Source of the DNA: an uncultured Pyrinomonas sp.
GTDB lineage: Bacteria; Acidobacteriota; Blastocatellia; Pyrinomonadales; Pyrinomonadaceae
Length of the DNA: 5,798 bases
Reading direction: 5' to 3'
Assembly: GCA_937135995.1 (NCBI GenBank)
Contig: CAKZOF010000482.1
Coordinates: forward strand, 1-5,798
The notes beneath the pieces are model-generated. The model worked only from the letters and a program-made list of their open reading frames with translations. It was not told the DNA's origin and did no database searches. Of the stretch, positions 1-5,798 are shown one piece after another. How positions within the stretch are numbered: position 1 is the stretch's first letter; the number at the start of each line of letters is the position of its first letter. The translations under genes were made by a program, and so were the position numbers.

Positions 1-1048
1 TGAGCGTCAACGCCACGGCCTCGATGAGAAACTGCGTCAAGATGTCGCGCCGGCGTGCGCCCACCGCCTTGCGAATCCCGATCTCTTTGGTTCGCTCAGT
101 GACCGAGACGAGCATGATGTTCATCACGCCGATGCCGCCGATCATCAAGGCGACGAACGAGATGGCCGTCAGCACCAAGGCTGTCGCGCCGGTCAGTTGA
201 TTGTAGAAATCGAGCAGGCTGTCTTGCGTCGAAACGCCGAAGTTGTTCGGCGCGCCCGCTGGAACTTGGCGCCGGCGTCGCAAGATGTCCGTGATCTCAT
301 CCACCGCTTTGGGCACGTCGGCCCGCGTGCGCGGGCGCACGATGATGAAGAAGAGGACTTCCGGAAACGGGGCTTCCGTTCCGCCGTAATATTTTTCGAA
401 CGTCGACAGCGGGATGAAGACGGCGTTGTCTCGCGATTGGCCGAAGAAGTTGCCCAAAGGCTCCATGATGCCGACGACGCGAAAAGGGCGCCCTTCGATC
501 CGCACCTCTTTGTCGAGCGGCTCTTCTGCGGGGAAGAGGGCGCGCACGACATCCTGCGCCAAGACGCAGACGTTGCTCCGTTCGTTCAAATCGTACTCCG
601 TGATAAATCGCCCGCGCCCGACATACTGTGAGAGGGTGAATTCATATGATGGCGTGACGCCGAACAGTATGGGCGTATCGGTCTGTCGTTCGGCGCGACG
701 GACGCTAGTGGCGAGCTTGCGTTTGATCGGTGCAACGCCCGCTACCGCACGCGCCTCGCGCTCGATGGCAGCCGCATCCTCCACGGTCAAGTCCTTGCGT
801 TGTCGCTCTTCGGCCGTGGGCGGACGACCGAAACTCGGATCGAACTTCGAAATGAAGATGGTGTTGGAACCCAAGGATTCGATCTGCTCAGCAAAGGCGC
901 GGTTCAACCCTTGAATGATGGAGACCATGAAGATGACCGTCACGACGCCGATGGCGACGCCGAGCACGGTGAGGGCAGAACGCAGCTTGTTGGCGCGCAA
1001 CGCGTCGAGCGCGATCGAGACAGACTCTTGAAAGCGATCTCGAAGCAT
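1..1048 (-). CDS. MacB/FtsX-family ABC transporter permease, 3' end cut by window edge
   Basis: This is the second permease of the exporter operon. The frame stays open from an ATG at 1048 to the window edge, giving 349 residues with no stop. A full MacB-type permease without ATPase is about 400-415 residues, so roughly 50-65 are missing. The N-terminus has the family pattern ALRANKLRSALTVLGVAIG leading into transmembrane helix 1 (about 22-45). A large periplasmic MacB_PCD-type domain follows (about 46-280). Then come transmembrane helix 2 (about 285-312, with GGIGVMNIMLVSVTERT) and the conserved cytoplasmic segment EIGIRKAVGARRRDIL (322-337). Helices 3 and 4 are mostly lost. The ATG lies only 2 nt after the stop of the upstream permease and has no clear Shine-Dalgarno sequence, so translation is probably coupled. 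It is a clear but diverged paralogue of that neighbour and likely its partner in a heterodimer. The transported substrate cannot be told from sequence. Confidence 0.93.
   Translation of the reverse strand, partial: MLRDRFQESVSIALDALRANKLRSALTVLGVAIGVVTVIFMVSIIQGLNRAFAEQIESLGSNTIFISKFDPSFGRPPTAEERQRKDLTVEDAAAIEREARAVAGVAPIKRKLATSVRRAERQTDTPILFGVTPSYEFTLSQYVGRGRFITEYDLNERSNVCVLAQDVVRALFPAEEPLDKEVRIEGRPFRVVGIMEPLGNFFGQSRDNAVFIPLSTFEKYYGGTEAPFPEVLFFIIVRPRTRADVPKAVDEITDILRRRRQVPAGAPNNFGVSTQDSLLDFYNQLTGATALVLTAISFVALMIGGIGVMNIMLVSVTERTKEIGIRKAVGARRRDILTQFLIEAVALTL
15..85. repeat. Intergenic-paralogue repeat copy A (inside second permease gene)
   Basis: These 71 nt match 1265-1335 in the upstream permease gene at 70 of 71 positions. 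Bases 26-85 are identical over 60 nt and encode residues 322-341 of this permease. The only mismatch is at 25 (T here, C at 1275). Identity falls abruptly on both sides, so this is a sharply bounded block within a diverged gene pair. Confidence 0.9.
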
Positions 1049-1050
1049 TT

Positions 1051-2298
1051 CTATTCAGCACGCAAAGCTTCCACCGGATCGAGCCGCGCCGCCTTCCACG
1101 CCGGCCAAAGACCGCTGGCGACGCCGACCGCCGACGAGACGCCGACGCCGAGCACAGCCGACCACACGCTGATCAACACGGGGAAGCCCAACACGAGTGC
1201 AAGCCCATAGGCCGTGCCGAATCCCAACCCGACGCCGATGGCGCCGCCGATGGCCGTCAAAGTGACGGCCTCGACGAGAAACTGCGTCAAGATGTCGCGC
1301 CGGCGTGCGCCCACCGCCTTGCGAATCCCGATCTCGCGGGTCCGTTCGGTGACCGACACAAGCATGATGTTCATCACGACGATGCCGCCGACAACGAGCG
1401 AAATGGCCGCCACACCGATTGTCACCAGATAGATGTTCGACGTCGCTTTCTGGTAGAGATCGAGAAAGACGTCCTGCGTTTCGAGCGCAAAGCCGTCGTC
1501 CTCGTCGAGAAAAGTTTTGCCGCGACGGTTGCGCATGATGGTGCGCACCTCGTCCTTGGTCGCCTCCAACTCTTCGGCGTTTCGCGCTTGCACGAAGATG
1601 ATGATGGACGTGCGCCCGCCGAAGACGCGCCGATAAGCCTCGTACGGGATGTAGACGAAATTGTCGCGTGAAAAGCCGAAGATGCTTCCCAACCTTTCGG
1701 CCACACCGATGATCTCGAAAGGTTGCCCGGCGATGCGCAACGTGCGCCCGAGCACCTCTTCCGGCGATGCGCCGCCGAACAGATTGGCAAGGATGTCGGC
1801 GCCGACGACGCAGACGTGGCGCGCGGCTGCGCCTTCGGTCTCGGTCCACGTGCGCCCGGCCGCGAGGTTGACGTCGTCGATGGCGAACATCGAGAGGCTG
1901 ATGCCGCGCACGAGGACGTTCTCCGATTTCTGGTCGCCGTATTTGACGAGCGCGTTCGGGCTGTTGGCCGCGATCCCGATACGCCAGCAGGAAGAGCAAG
2001 CGCGCGCGAGCGCTTCTGCATCCTCTTCGGTGACATCCTTGCGCTTGTTGAAGCGCACGAGGTCTTCACGCGAGAGGATCACCATCGGACGCTTGGAGAC
2101 GCTGAACACGGTCGAACCTTGCGAGGAGAAGGTATTGGCGACCGTTTGGTCCAGTCCCTTGATGATCGTCACCACCGTGATCACGGCGGCGACACCGACG
2201 ATTATGCCGAGCAGCGTCAAAAAGGTGCGCAGCTTGTTAGCGCGCAGACTCCACAGCGCGAGACGAAAAGCTTCTCCGAATAGAGCCGTCAACCGCAT
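1051..2298 (-). CDS. MacB/FtsX-family ABC transporter permease (full length)
   Basis: This 415-residue inner-membrane permease has MacB/LolC/E architecture but no fused ATPase. It has transmembrane helix 1 at about 24-46 after the RANKLRTFLTLLGIIVG motif and a periplasmic MacB_PCD-type domain at about 47-280. Three C-terminal helices follow at about 286-312, 337-370 and 372-400, and the protein ends in WPAWKAARLDPVEALRAE, the usual FtsX-family tail. The cytoplasmic EIGIRKAVGARRRDIL segment (322-337) is the conserved region of this family between helices 2 and 3. In this superfamily the permease couples ATP hydrolysis to mechanical movement of periplasmic domains, which pushes substrate from the periplasm through an adaptor and outer-membrane channel. 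An unusual CSSC pair sits at 101-104 in the periplasmic domain and is absent from the sister permease. The ATG at 2298 begins 28 nt after the ATPase stop, with a weak GGAAG upstream. The substrate is unknown: antimicrobial, peptide and lipoprotein-type cargo are all possible. Confidence 0.95.
   Translation of the reverse strand: MRLTALFGEAFRLALWSLRANKLRTFLTLLGIIVGVAAVITVVTIIKGLDQTVANTFSSQGSTVFSVSKRPMVILSREDLVRFNKRKDVTEEDAEALARACSSCWRIGIAANSPNALVKYGDQKSENVLVRGISLSMFAIDDVNLAAGRTWTETEGAAARHVCVVGADILANLFGGASPEEVLGRTLRIAGQPFEIIGVAERLGSIFGFSRDNFVYIPYEAYRRVFGGRTSIIIFVQARNAEELEATKDEVRTIMRNRRGKTFLDEDDGFALETQDVFLDLYQKATSNIYLVTIGVAAISLVVGGIVVMNIMLVSVTERTREIGIRKAVGARRRDILTQFLVEAVTLTAIGGAIGVGLGFGTAYGLALVLGFPVLISVWSAVLGVGVSSAVGVASGLWPAWKAARLDPVEALRAE
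1265..1335. repeat. Intergenic-paralogue repeat copy B (inside first permease gene)
   Basis: This is the partner of the 15-85 block in the same orientation, about 1250 nt away. It encodes the same residues (322-341) of the sister permease. Direct repeats of this length could support homologous recombination that would fuse the two permease genes into one chimera and delete about 1.25 kb. Confidence 0.9.
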
Positions 2299-2326
2299 GC
2301 CTCGTCGCTTCCGCCGGCGCGCGTCG

Positions 2327-3085
2327 CTATTTGATCCTTTCGTCTTTCTCGATCCGTCCGTCGCGAATGGAGATGATGCGGTGGGCGCGCGCGGCCACTT
2401 CCGGCTCGTGTGTGACGACGATGATCGTGTTCCCTTCGGCGTGCAAACGCTCGAACAGGTTCATGATCTCGCGGCTCGTGGCCGTATCGAGCGCGCCGGT
2501 CGGCTCGTCTGCGAGCAGAATCGACGGATGGTTGACGAGCGCCCGCGCGATCGCCACGCGCTGCCGTTGTCCGCCCGATAGTTCGTTCGGCTTGTGCGTC
2601 ATCCGATCCGCCAGATCAACCGACATGAGCGCGCGCTTGGCTCGCTCGTGTCGTTCGGCGGCGGGGACGCCGGCGTAGATGAGCGGCAGTTCGACGTTAT
2701 GCAGCGCCGTGGCGCGCGGCAACAAGTTGAAGGTCTGAAAGACGAAACCGACCTCCTTGTTTCGGATACGCGCCAGTTCGTCATCGTCCATCTCGGAGAC
2801 CAGTTTGCCGTTGATCCAGTAACGCCCGCGCGTCGGCGTATCGAGACACCCGATGATGTTCATCAGCGTCGATTTGCCCGACCCCGATGGGCCGATGATG
2901 GCGACGTATTCGCCCCGCTGCACGTCGAACGACACGCCGCGCAAGGCATGTACCTGCTCTTCGCCCATCTGGTATGTGCGCCAGATGTCGCGCATGGAGA
3001 TCAAAGCGGCGGGCACGCCGTCGCGCGCCAGTATTTCGCCGTAGGACGAGACTTCGTCGGCGACCGTCGATGTGGTTTCGTTCAT
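2327..3085 (-). CDS. MacB/LolD-type ABC exporter ATPase
   Basis: This is the cytoplasmic ATP-binding subunit that powers the exporter. From the ATG at 3085 it has 252 residues. Counted from that ATG, it shows Walker [10 protein letters not shown] (65-73), a Q-loop glutamine in VFQTFNLLP (117), the signature LSGGQRQR (169-176), Walker B ILLADEP with catalytic Glu 194, the D-loop ALD, and the switch His 226 in VVTHE. All catalytic elements are intact. The motif spelling ([34 protein letters not shown]) is typical of the MacB/LolD/FtsE group. The start is ambiguous. An in-frame GTG at 3106 overlaps the adaptor's TGA stop by 4 nt (GTGA) and would add seven residues. I prefer the ATG because a GGAAG lies about 8 nt before it. 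About 30 residues precede the core domain, which is longer than usual for LolD. It lies between the adaptor and the permeases in one operon. Confidence 0.95.
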   Translation of the reverse strand: MNETTSTVADEVSSYGEILARDGVPAALISMRDIWRTYQMGEEQVHALRGVSFDVQRGEYVAIIGPSGSGKSTLMNIIGCLDTPTRGRYWINGKLVSEMDDDELARIRNKEVGFVFQTFNLLPRATALHNVELPLIYAGVPAAERHERAKRALMSVDLADRMTHKPNELSGGQRQRVAIARALVNHPSILLADEPTGALDTATSREIMNLFERLHAEGNTIIVVTHEPEVAARAHRIISIRDGRIEKDERIK

Positions 3086-3102
3086 GATCGAAGCTTCCGC
3101 TC

Positions 3103-4653
3103 TCACGATCTGGAATTGGAGTTGGTGTTGGTGGACCGGCGCGTCTGCCGTCGGACGGTGGCGCCGTCTTTGAGTTCGCGCAACACCCGACTCGGACCGG
3201 TGACGATCTCCGCGCCGGGTTGCAGTCCGCCCGTGATCTCGATCTCGTTCTCGCCCGTGATCCCGGTGGTCACTTCGACGAACTTGACCTTGTTACCATC
3301 GAGCACGTAGACGCCTTTGATCGTCTTTGGACGCGTTTGTCCGTTCGCCGCCGTGGGCGTCGCCGCGGGCGTTGGCGCAGGCGTCGCCGCCTTTTCGACC
3401 AGCGCTTGCAGCGGCACGGCGAGCACGTCTCGTTTCACTTCGGTGATGATCGTCGCCGTCGCGCTCATGCCGGGACGCAACGCGTCGCGCACGTCGTCGG
3501 CGAGGTTGCGCAGTTCGATGACGACCTTGAACTCTTTGGCCTCCTGCACGTTGATGCGATTGGAGATGCCGCCGCCCTGCAGATCGGATTTGCCGACGGC
3601 GAGCGGGTTCTTCTGCGTCACCACGCCGTCGAGTTCGCGCTCGCCAAGCGCGTCCACTTTGATCTTGGCCGGTTGGCCCACCTCAACGCGCGCGATCTCC
3701 GTCTCGTCGACGTTCACTTCGACGTTGATCGTCGACATGTCGGCGATGATCATGAGCGGGGTGGTCGAAAGCCCGGCGACGGCGAACTGCCCGACGCGCG
3801 CTTGGATGTCGGCGACCACGCCGGTCAACGGTGAGTACTGCGTCGCTTTAGCCCGTTGGCTCGCTTGACCGCGCAACAGCGCCTGTGCCTGATCAGCGCG
3901 CGCTTCGGCTGAACGGACGCTGGCGCGCGCACGCTCCACGCCGTTGCGCGCGTCGCGCACGGCGATACGCTGCTGATTGACGCGCGCCTTGGCCTCTTCG
4001 ATGGCGATGCGTTGTTGCTCCAAGCGCGCCTGCGCCGCCCGCAGCGCGACGCGCGCTTGCTCGTACCGATCGCGCGCGGCGTCGTACTCGGAGCGCGAGG
4101 CAACACCCGCTTCCACCAGTTCGGTGACGCGCCGGAGTTCGCGCTGCGCGGTGTTGAAATCGACCTGTGCGCGGTCCACGTCCGTCTGCGCGGCGACGAC
4201 CTGCTGTCGCGCTTGCGCCAACGCGGCTTCGGCGGCGGCGAGATTTTGCTGCGCCTGCGCTACCTGATTTTCAGCCGCTGCAACCTGCGTGCGCGCGCTT
4301 TGCACATCGCTCAAAGCAGCCTGCACGGCGGCAAACTGCGCTTGCTCTTGTGCTTGCAGTTGTGTCGGATCGAGCCGAACCAACGGTTGCCCTTTGCGCA
4401 CGTAATCTCCGGCGTTGACGTAGATCTCTTCGATGCGTCCGGCCACTTCGCTCGTCAGATTGAGGAACCGAATCGGGCGGACTTCACCCGATGCCGTGAC
4501 GATCGAACGCAGTTCCGGGCGTACCTCGACGCGCGCCGTGGTCACTTCGGGCTCTTCGCGCCGACTGGCAAAGATGCTGACGACGATGATGATCGTCAGC
4601 ACGAGCGCCACCGAAGAGGCGATGATGATCTTTCTCTTGCGGCTTAAAGCCAT
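3103..4653 (-). CDS. Membrane-fusion (HlyD/MacA-like) periplasmic adaptor subunit
   Basis: This 516-residue adaptor is the first gene of the exporter operon. It should link the inner-membrane permease to a TolC-type outer-membrane channel. A short basic N-terminus (MALSRKRK) is followed by one membrane anchor (about 9-29), so it is probably not a lipoprotein. Half of a barrel-sandwich (lipoyl-like) domain follows (about 55-95, [23 protein letters not shown]). A long Ala/Gln/Arg-rich alpha-helical hairpin spans about 97-268, with some 80 residues per arm. The second lipoyl half (about 271-300), a beta-barrel (about 308-405), an Ala/Pro/Thr linker (about 422-440) and a membrane-proximal domain (about 445-500) complete it. 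The hairpin tip carries R175, L179 and S186 with the RLS spacing of TolC-docking adaptors. It is longer than E. coli MacA (about 370) because of the long hairpin, the linker and an Asn/Ser tail. The ATG at 4653 has GGAG about 9 nt upstream. Confidence 0.95.
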   Translation of the reverse strand: MALSRKRKIIIASSVALVLTIIIVVSIFASRREEPEVTTARVEVRPELRSIVTASGEVRPIRFLNLTSEVAGRIEEIYVNAGDYVRKGQPLVRLDPTQLQAQEQAQFAAVQAALSDVQSARTQVAAAENQVAQAQQNLAAAEAALAQARQQVVAAQTDVDRAQVDFNTAQRELRRVTELVEAGVASRSEYDAARDRYEQARVALRAAQARLEQQRIAIEEAKARVNQQRIAVRDARNGVERARASVRSAEARADQAQALLRGQASQRAKATQYSPLTGVVADIQARVGQFAVAGLSTTPLMIIADMSTINVEVNVDETEIARVEVGQPAKIKVDALGERELDGVVTQKNPLAVGKSDLQGGGISNRINVQEAKEFKVVIELRNLADDVRDALRPGMSATATIITEVKRDVLAVPLQALVEKAATPAPTPAATPTAANGQTRPKTIKGVYVLDGNKVKFVEVTTGITGENEIEITGGLQPGAEIVTGPSRVLRELKDGATVRRQTRRSTNTNSNSRS

Positions 4654-4684
4654 CTCTTTCTACTCCATCCGTGCTCTCTAGTGC

Positions 4685-4697
4685 GTCGGACACCGAC
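4685..4697 (-). other. Short inverted repeat in the exporter operon leader
   Basis: On the minus strand the sequence reads GTCGG-TGT-CCGAC, a perfect 5-bp inverted repeat with a 3-nt centre. It lies about 32-44 nt before the adaptor start codon. It could be a small RNA hairpin in the leader or a protein-binding half-site pair. A repeat this short is also expected by chance in GC-rich DNA, so support is weak. Confidence 0.25.
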
Positions 4698-4839
4698 CGT
4701 TTCGACAACACGCGGGCGGTCAACGGATCGGGGTTTGCCGAACCATAACGCTTTTACGTTCGAGCGGGGCCGCCGGTTTCAACCTTTTTTGCGACTTCGG
4801 GCCACCATCATCGGGCGTCGTTGTCGGGCGCAAGAGAAA

Positions 4840-4869
4840 ATTATGCGCCACTTCCGGAGCCGATCCCAA
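4840..4869 (-). promoter_or_regulatory. Candidate sigma70-like promoter for the exporter operon
   Basis: On the minus strand a -35-like TTGGGA (4869-4864) is followed by an 18-nt spacer and a -10-like CATAAT (4845-4840), which matches five of six consensus bases. Transcription would start near 4833, giving a leader of about 180 nt before the adaptor ATG. It is the best match I found in the intergenic region on this strand. The long leader means a closer promoter cannot be excluded. Confidence 0.35.
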
Positions 4870-4897
4870 ACCGTTCAGTCGGCGGAAAATCAACGAG

Positions 4898-4927
4898 TTG
4901 GCGCACTGGATTGTTTCGCGCTAGAAT
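4898..4927 (+). promoter_or_regulatory. Candidate sigma70-like promoter for the zinc ribbon-FHA gene
   Basis: A -35-like TTGGCG (4898-4903) and a -10-like TAGAAT (4922-4927, five of six consensus bases) are separated by 18 nt. Transcription would start near 4934, leaving a leader of about 75 nt before the ATG at 5009. Its -35 element is only 28 nt from the -35 of the opposing candidate promoter, so the two operons may share a control region. Confidence 0.4.
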
Positions 4928-4949
4928 GCTTTTGTTGCGCTGAACGGCG

Positions 4950-5003
4950 CGACCGGAAAAAGCTTCGCCTTCGTGCCTCGACGAAGCGCACGAAATTTGG
5001 TCG
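4950..5003 (+). promoter_or_regulatory. Potentially structured 5' leader with competing hairpins
   Basis: Three complementary pairs lie just before the FHA gene start. CGACCGGA (4950-4957) pairs with TTTGGTCG (4996-5003), with two G-U pairs. TTCGTGC (4970-4976) pairs perfectly with GCACGAA (4988-4994) and nests inside the first pair. GCTTCG (4962-4967) pairs perfectly with CGAAGC (4982-4987) and excludes the 4970/4988 stem. The outer stem ends five bases before the ATG at 5009, where the ribosome would bind and where no clear Shine-Dalgarno sequence exists. It resembles no riboswitch class I recognise. It may be chance, or coding sequence if translation starts at the GTG at 4973. Confidence 0.3.
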
Positions 5004-5008
5004 GCTGT

Positions 5009-5518
5009 ATGATCACCTGCGCCCGCTGTGGCACGGAAAACCTCGATGGGTCGCACTACTGCGATGAATGCGGGATGCGACTACGCCGCGCAGAAGCTCC
5101 GCCCGCAGATGAAGCGGCGGAGACGAGCGGTCAAGTGTGGCGCGTCGAGGCAACGCCGCGCGCTGGCAGAAGCGATCTTCGTCGCGCGCACGCCAAGCTC
5201 GTCATTGAACGCGGCCACTCGGCGGGCAAAGAGTTCTTGCTCGAAACCGACGAGGCGCAAATCGGCCGGTGGGACGCCGACAATGGCATCTTTCCGGATG
5301 TCGATCTCGACGCGGATGACCCCGAGGTCAAGGTCTCGCGCCGTCATGCGCGTATCTGGCGCGAAAGCGGTGGGTACTTCATCGAGGATCTAGGTTCAAC
5401 CAATGGCACGTACGTCAATCGTACCAAGCGATTGTTGCCCGGCGAGCGCGTCCCGCTGCGCGACGGCGATGAGATCATCGTCGGCAAGACTTTTCTGCGC
5501 TTTCACGTCATCAACTGA
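5009..5518 (+). CDS. Zinc ribbon-FHA domain protein
   Basis: This 169-residue soluble protein is predicted to bind phosphothreonine peptides and so act as an adaptor in Ser/Thr kinase signalling. An N-terminal zinc ribbon has cysteines 4, 7, 18 and 21 (CARC...CDEC). A charged, probably flexible linker follows (about 24-60). The FHA domain spans about 62-168 and keeps the key binding-site residues: G86-R87, S110-R111-R112-H113 and G129-S130-T131-N132-G133, ending in DGDEIIVGKTFLRF. The ribbon and FHA are the only domains. I chose the ATG at 5009 because the zinc ribbon begins immediately after it, as is usual for these proteins. An in-frame GTG at 4973 would add 12 basic residues without clear homology. 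It diverges from the exporter operon and is followed 47 nt later by another zinc-ribbon gene in the same direction, probably co-transcribed. Its phosphorylated partner is unknown. Confidence 0.92.
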   Translation: MITCARCGTENLDGSHYCDECGMRLRRAEAPPADEAAETSGQVWRVEATPRAGRSDLRRAHAKLVIERGHSAGKEFLLETDEAQIGRWDADNGIFPDVDLDADDPEVKVSRRHARIWRESGGYFIEDLGSTNGTYVNRTKRLLPGERVPLRDGDEIIVGKTFLRFHVIN

Positions 5519-5522
5519 TCTC

Positions 5523-5543
5523 GACCGAGTTCGATGATCGGTC
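5523..5543 (+). other. Small intergenic hairpin between the two zinc-ribbon genes
   Basis: GACCGA (5523-5528) and TCGGTC (5538-5543) form a perfect 6-bp stem with a 9-nt loop, starting four bases after the FHA gene stop. No run of T follows, so it is not a canonical Rho-independent terminator. It could attenuate or process the transcript, or simply be chance. Confidence 0.25.
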
Positions 5544-5565
5544 AAGGTTGTTAGATCAAGGGAAC

Positions 5566-5798
5566 ATGGCCAACTGCCCCGCATGCGGCGCGCATGTGAC
5601 GCCCGAAGACAAGTTCTGCGGCAACTGCGGTGCGACGCTCGGAACTGGCCGCGTCGTCGCGGATGCGCCCCCGGCTGCAAACCGAGTCCCCTCGCTGGTC
5701 GTCTCCTCGCCCCCGAACGACGCGACCATCATGAACGAGAACCGAAGAGAGACCCAACCCGAAGACGAAGACGCTGCCGATTTGTGCTTGGGGACCAC
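5566..5798 (+). CDS. Zinc-ribbon protein, N-terminal part only (continues past window)
   Basis: The frame opens at the ATG at 5566 and stays open to the window end (77 codons). AAGG lies four bases before the ATG, a rather short but usable ribosome-binding spacing. Residues 4, 7, 18 and 21 are the cysteines of a zinc ribbon (CPAC...CGNC), at exactly the same positions and spacing as in the FHA protein upstream. After it comes a Pro/Ala-rich stretch (about 34-52) and an acidic, polar segment (about 55-70, including ETQPEDEDAAD) that looks disordered. No catalytic domain is reached. Proteins of this layout often carry a Ser/Thr kinase, phosphatase or other signalling domain after the linker, and the FHA neighbour makes that plausible. 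This is inference only. Confidence 0.8.
   Translation, partial: MANCPACGAHVTPEDKFCGNCGATLGTGRVVADAPPAANRVPSLVVSSPPNDATIMNENRRETQPEDEDAADLCLGT

Noticed and set aside
197..914. Overlapping plus-strand open frames of 144 and 166 codons opposite the truncated permease
   Set aside because: The minus-strand frame through this region gives a continuous MacB-type permease with all family motifs. The plus-strand frames are Arg/Ser-rich shadows of high-GC coding DNA without recognisable domains.
1661..2581. Long plus-strand open frame (306 codons) opposite the first permease and the ATPase
   Set aside because: It spans two well-supported minus-strand genes and their junction, and has no domain signal. 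Long antisense frames are expected with this base composition.
2594..3310. Plus-strand open frame (238 codons) opposite the ATPase and adaptor end
   Set aside because: It is antisense to Walker A, Q-loop and signature motifs of an intact ATPase. The composition looks like a reverse-frame artefact.
4763..4790. GC-rich stretch followed by six T, resembling a plus-strand terminator
   Set aside because: The possible stems (GCGG/CCGC and GGTT/AACC) have loops of only two bases, and no plus-strand gene ends upstream.
4898..4914. Sigma54-like -24/-12 promoter (TTGGCGC followed by TTG)
   Set aside because: The spacing between the GG and the downstream TTG is one base too long and the -12 GC is absent. 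The sigma70 reading with TAGAAT fits better.
4681..5067. Possible 128-codon gene in the divergent intergenic region
   Set aside because: It runs into the zinc ribbon-FHA gene in another frame, covers both candidate promoters, and is Arg-rich with no recognisable domain.
5556..5798. Minus-strand open frame at the right edge (80 codons)
   Set aside because: The plus-strand frame from 5566 has a CxxC-x10-CxxC zinc ribbon and a ribosome-binding site, and the minus frame has no domain.
1..5798. Insertion sequences, phage genes, CRISPR arrays, toxin-antitoxin or tRNA genes
   Set aside because: I looked for transposase motifs, terminal inverted repeats, regularly spaced repeats and cloverleaf-like segments on both strands and saw none. 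The only long repeat is the permease paralogue tract.

Overview
This is a GC-rich window (roughly 60% by eye) with a dense bacterial layout. The RND-style TolC-docking motif in the adaptor protein points to a Gram-negative (diderm) host. FHA proteins headed by a zinc ribbon, and MacB-like exporters whose ATPase and permeases are separate genes, are common in Acidobacteriota. That phylum is my best guess, but it is inference and no marker gene is present.

Positions 1-4653, minus strand: one four-gene operon for a MacAB/LolCDE-type ABC exporter. In transcription order it encodes a membrane-fusion (HlyD/MacA-like) adaptor (4653-3103), a MacB/LolD-type ATPase (3085 or 3106 down to 2327), a four-helix MacB/FtsX permease (2298-1051), and a second, paralogous permease (1048 down to the window edge, 3' end missing). 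The genes are separated by 2-28 nt or overlap by 4 nt, so co-transcription and translational coupling are very likely. The adaptor would bridge the permease to a TolC-like outer-membrane channel, the ATPase would drive the cycle, and the two permeases could form a heterodimer. No outer-membrane factor gene is visible here.

Positions 4654-5008: a divergent intergenic region of about 355 nt. It holds a plausible sigma70-like promoter in each direction and an inverted-repeat-rich leader directly before the right-hand gene.

Positions 5009-5798, plus strand: two small-protein-style genes, both opening with a CxxC-x10-CxxC zinc ribbon. The first is a complete zinc ribbon-FHA protein (phosphothreonine reader). 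The second is cut off by the window end after its zinc ribbon and an acidic, probably disordered linker. They look like part of a Ser/Thr phosphosignalling locus, but no kinase or phosphatase domain is visible.

I see no mobile elements, CRISPR arrays, tRNAs or rRNAs, and no clear evidence of an entirely new system. The most notable sequence-level signal is a sharply bounded 60-nt perfect identity between the two otherwise diverged permease genes, which suggests gene conversion.
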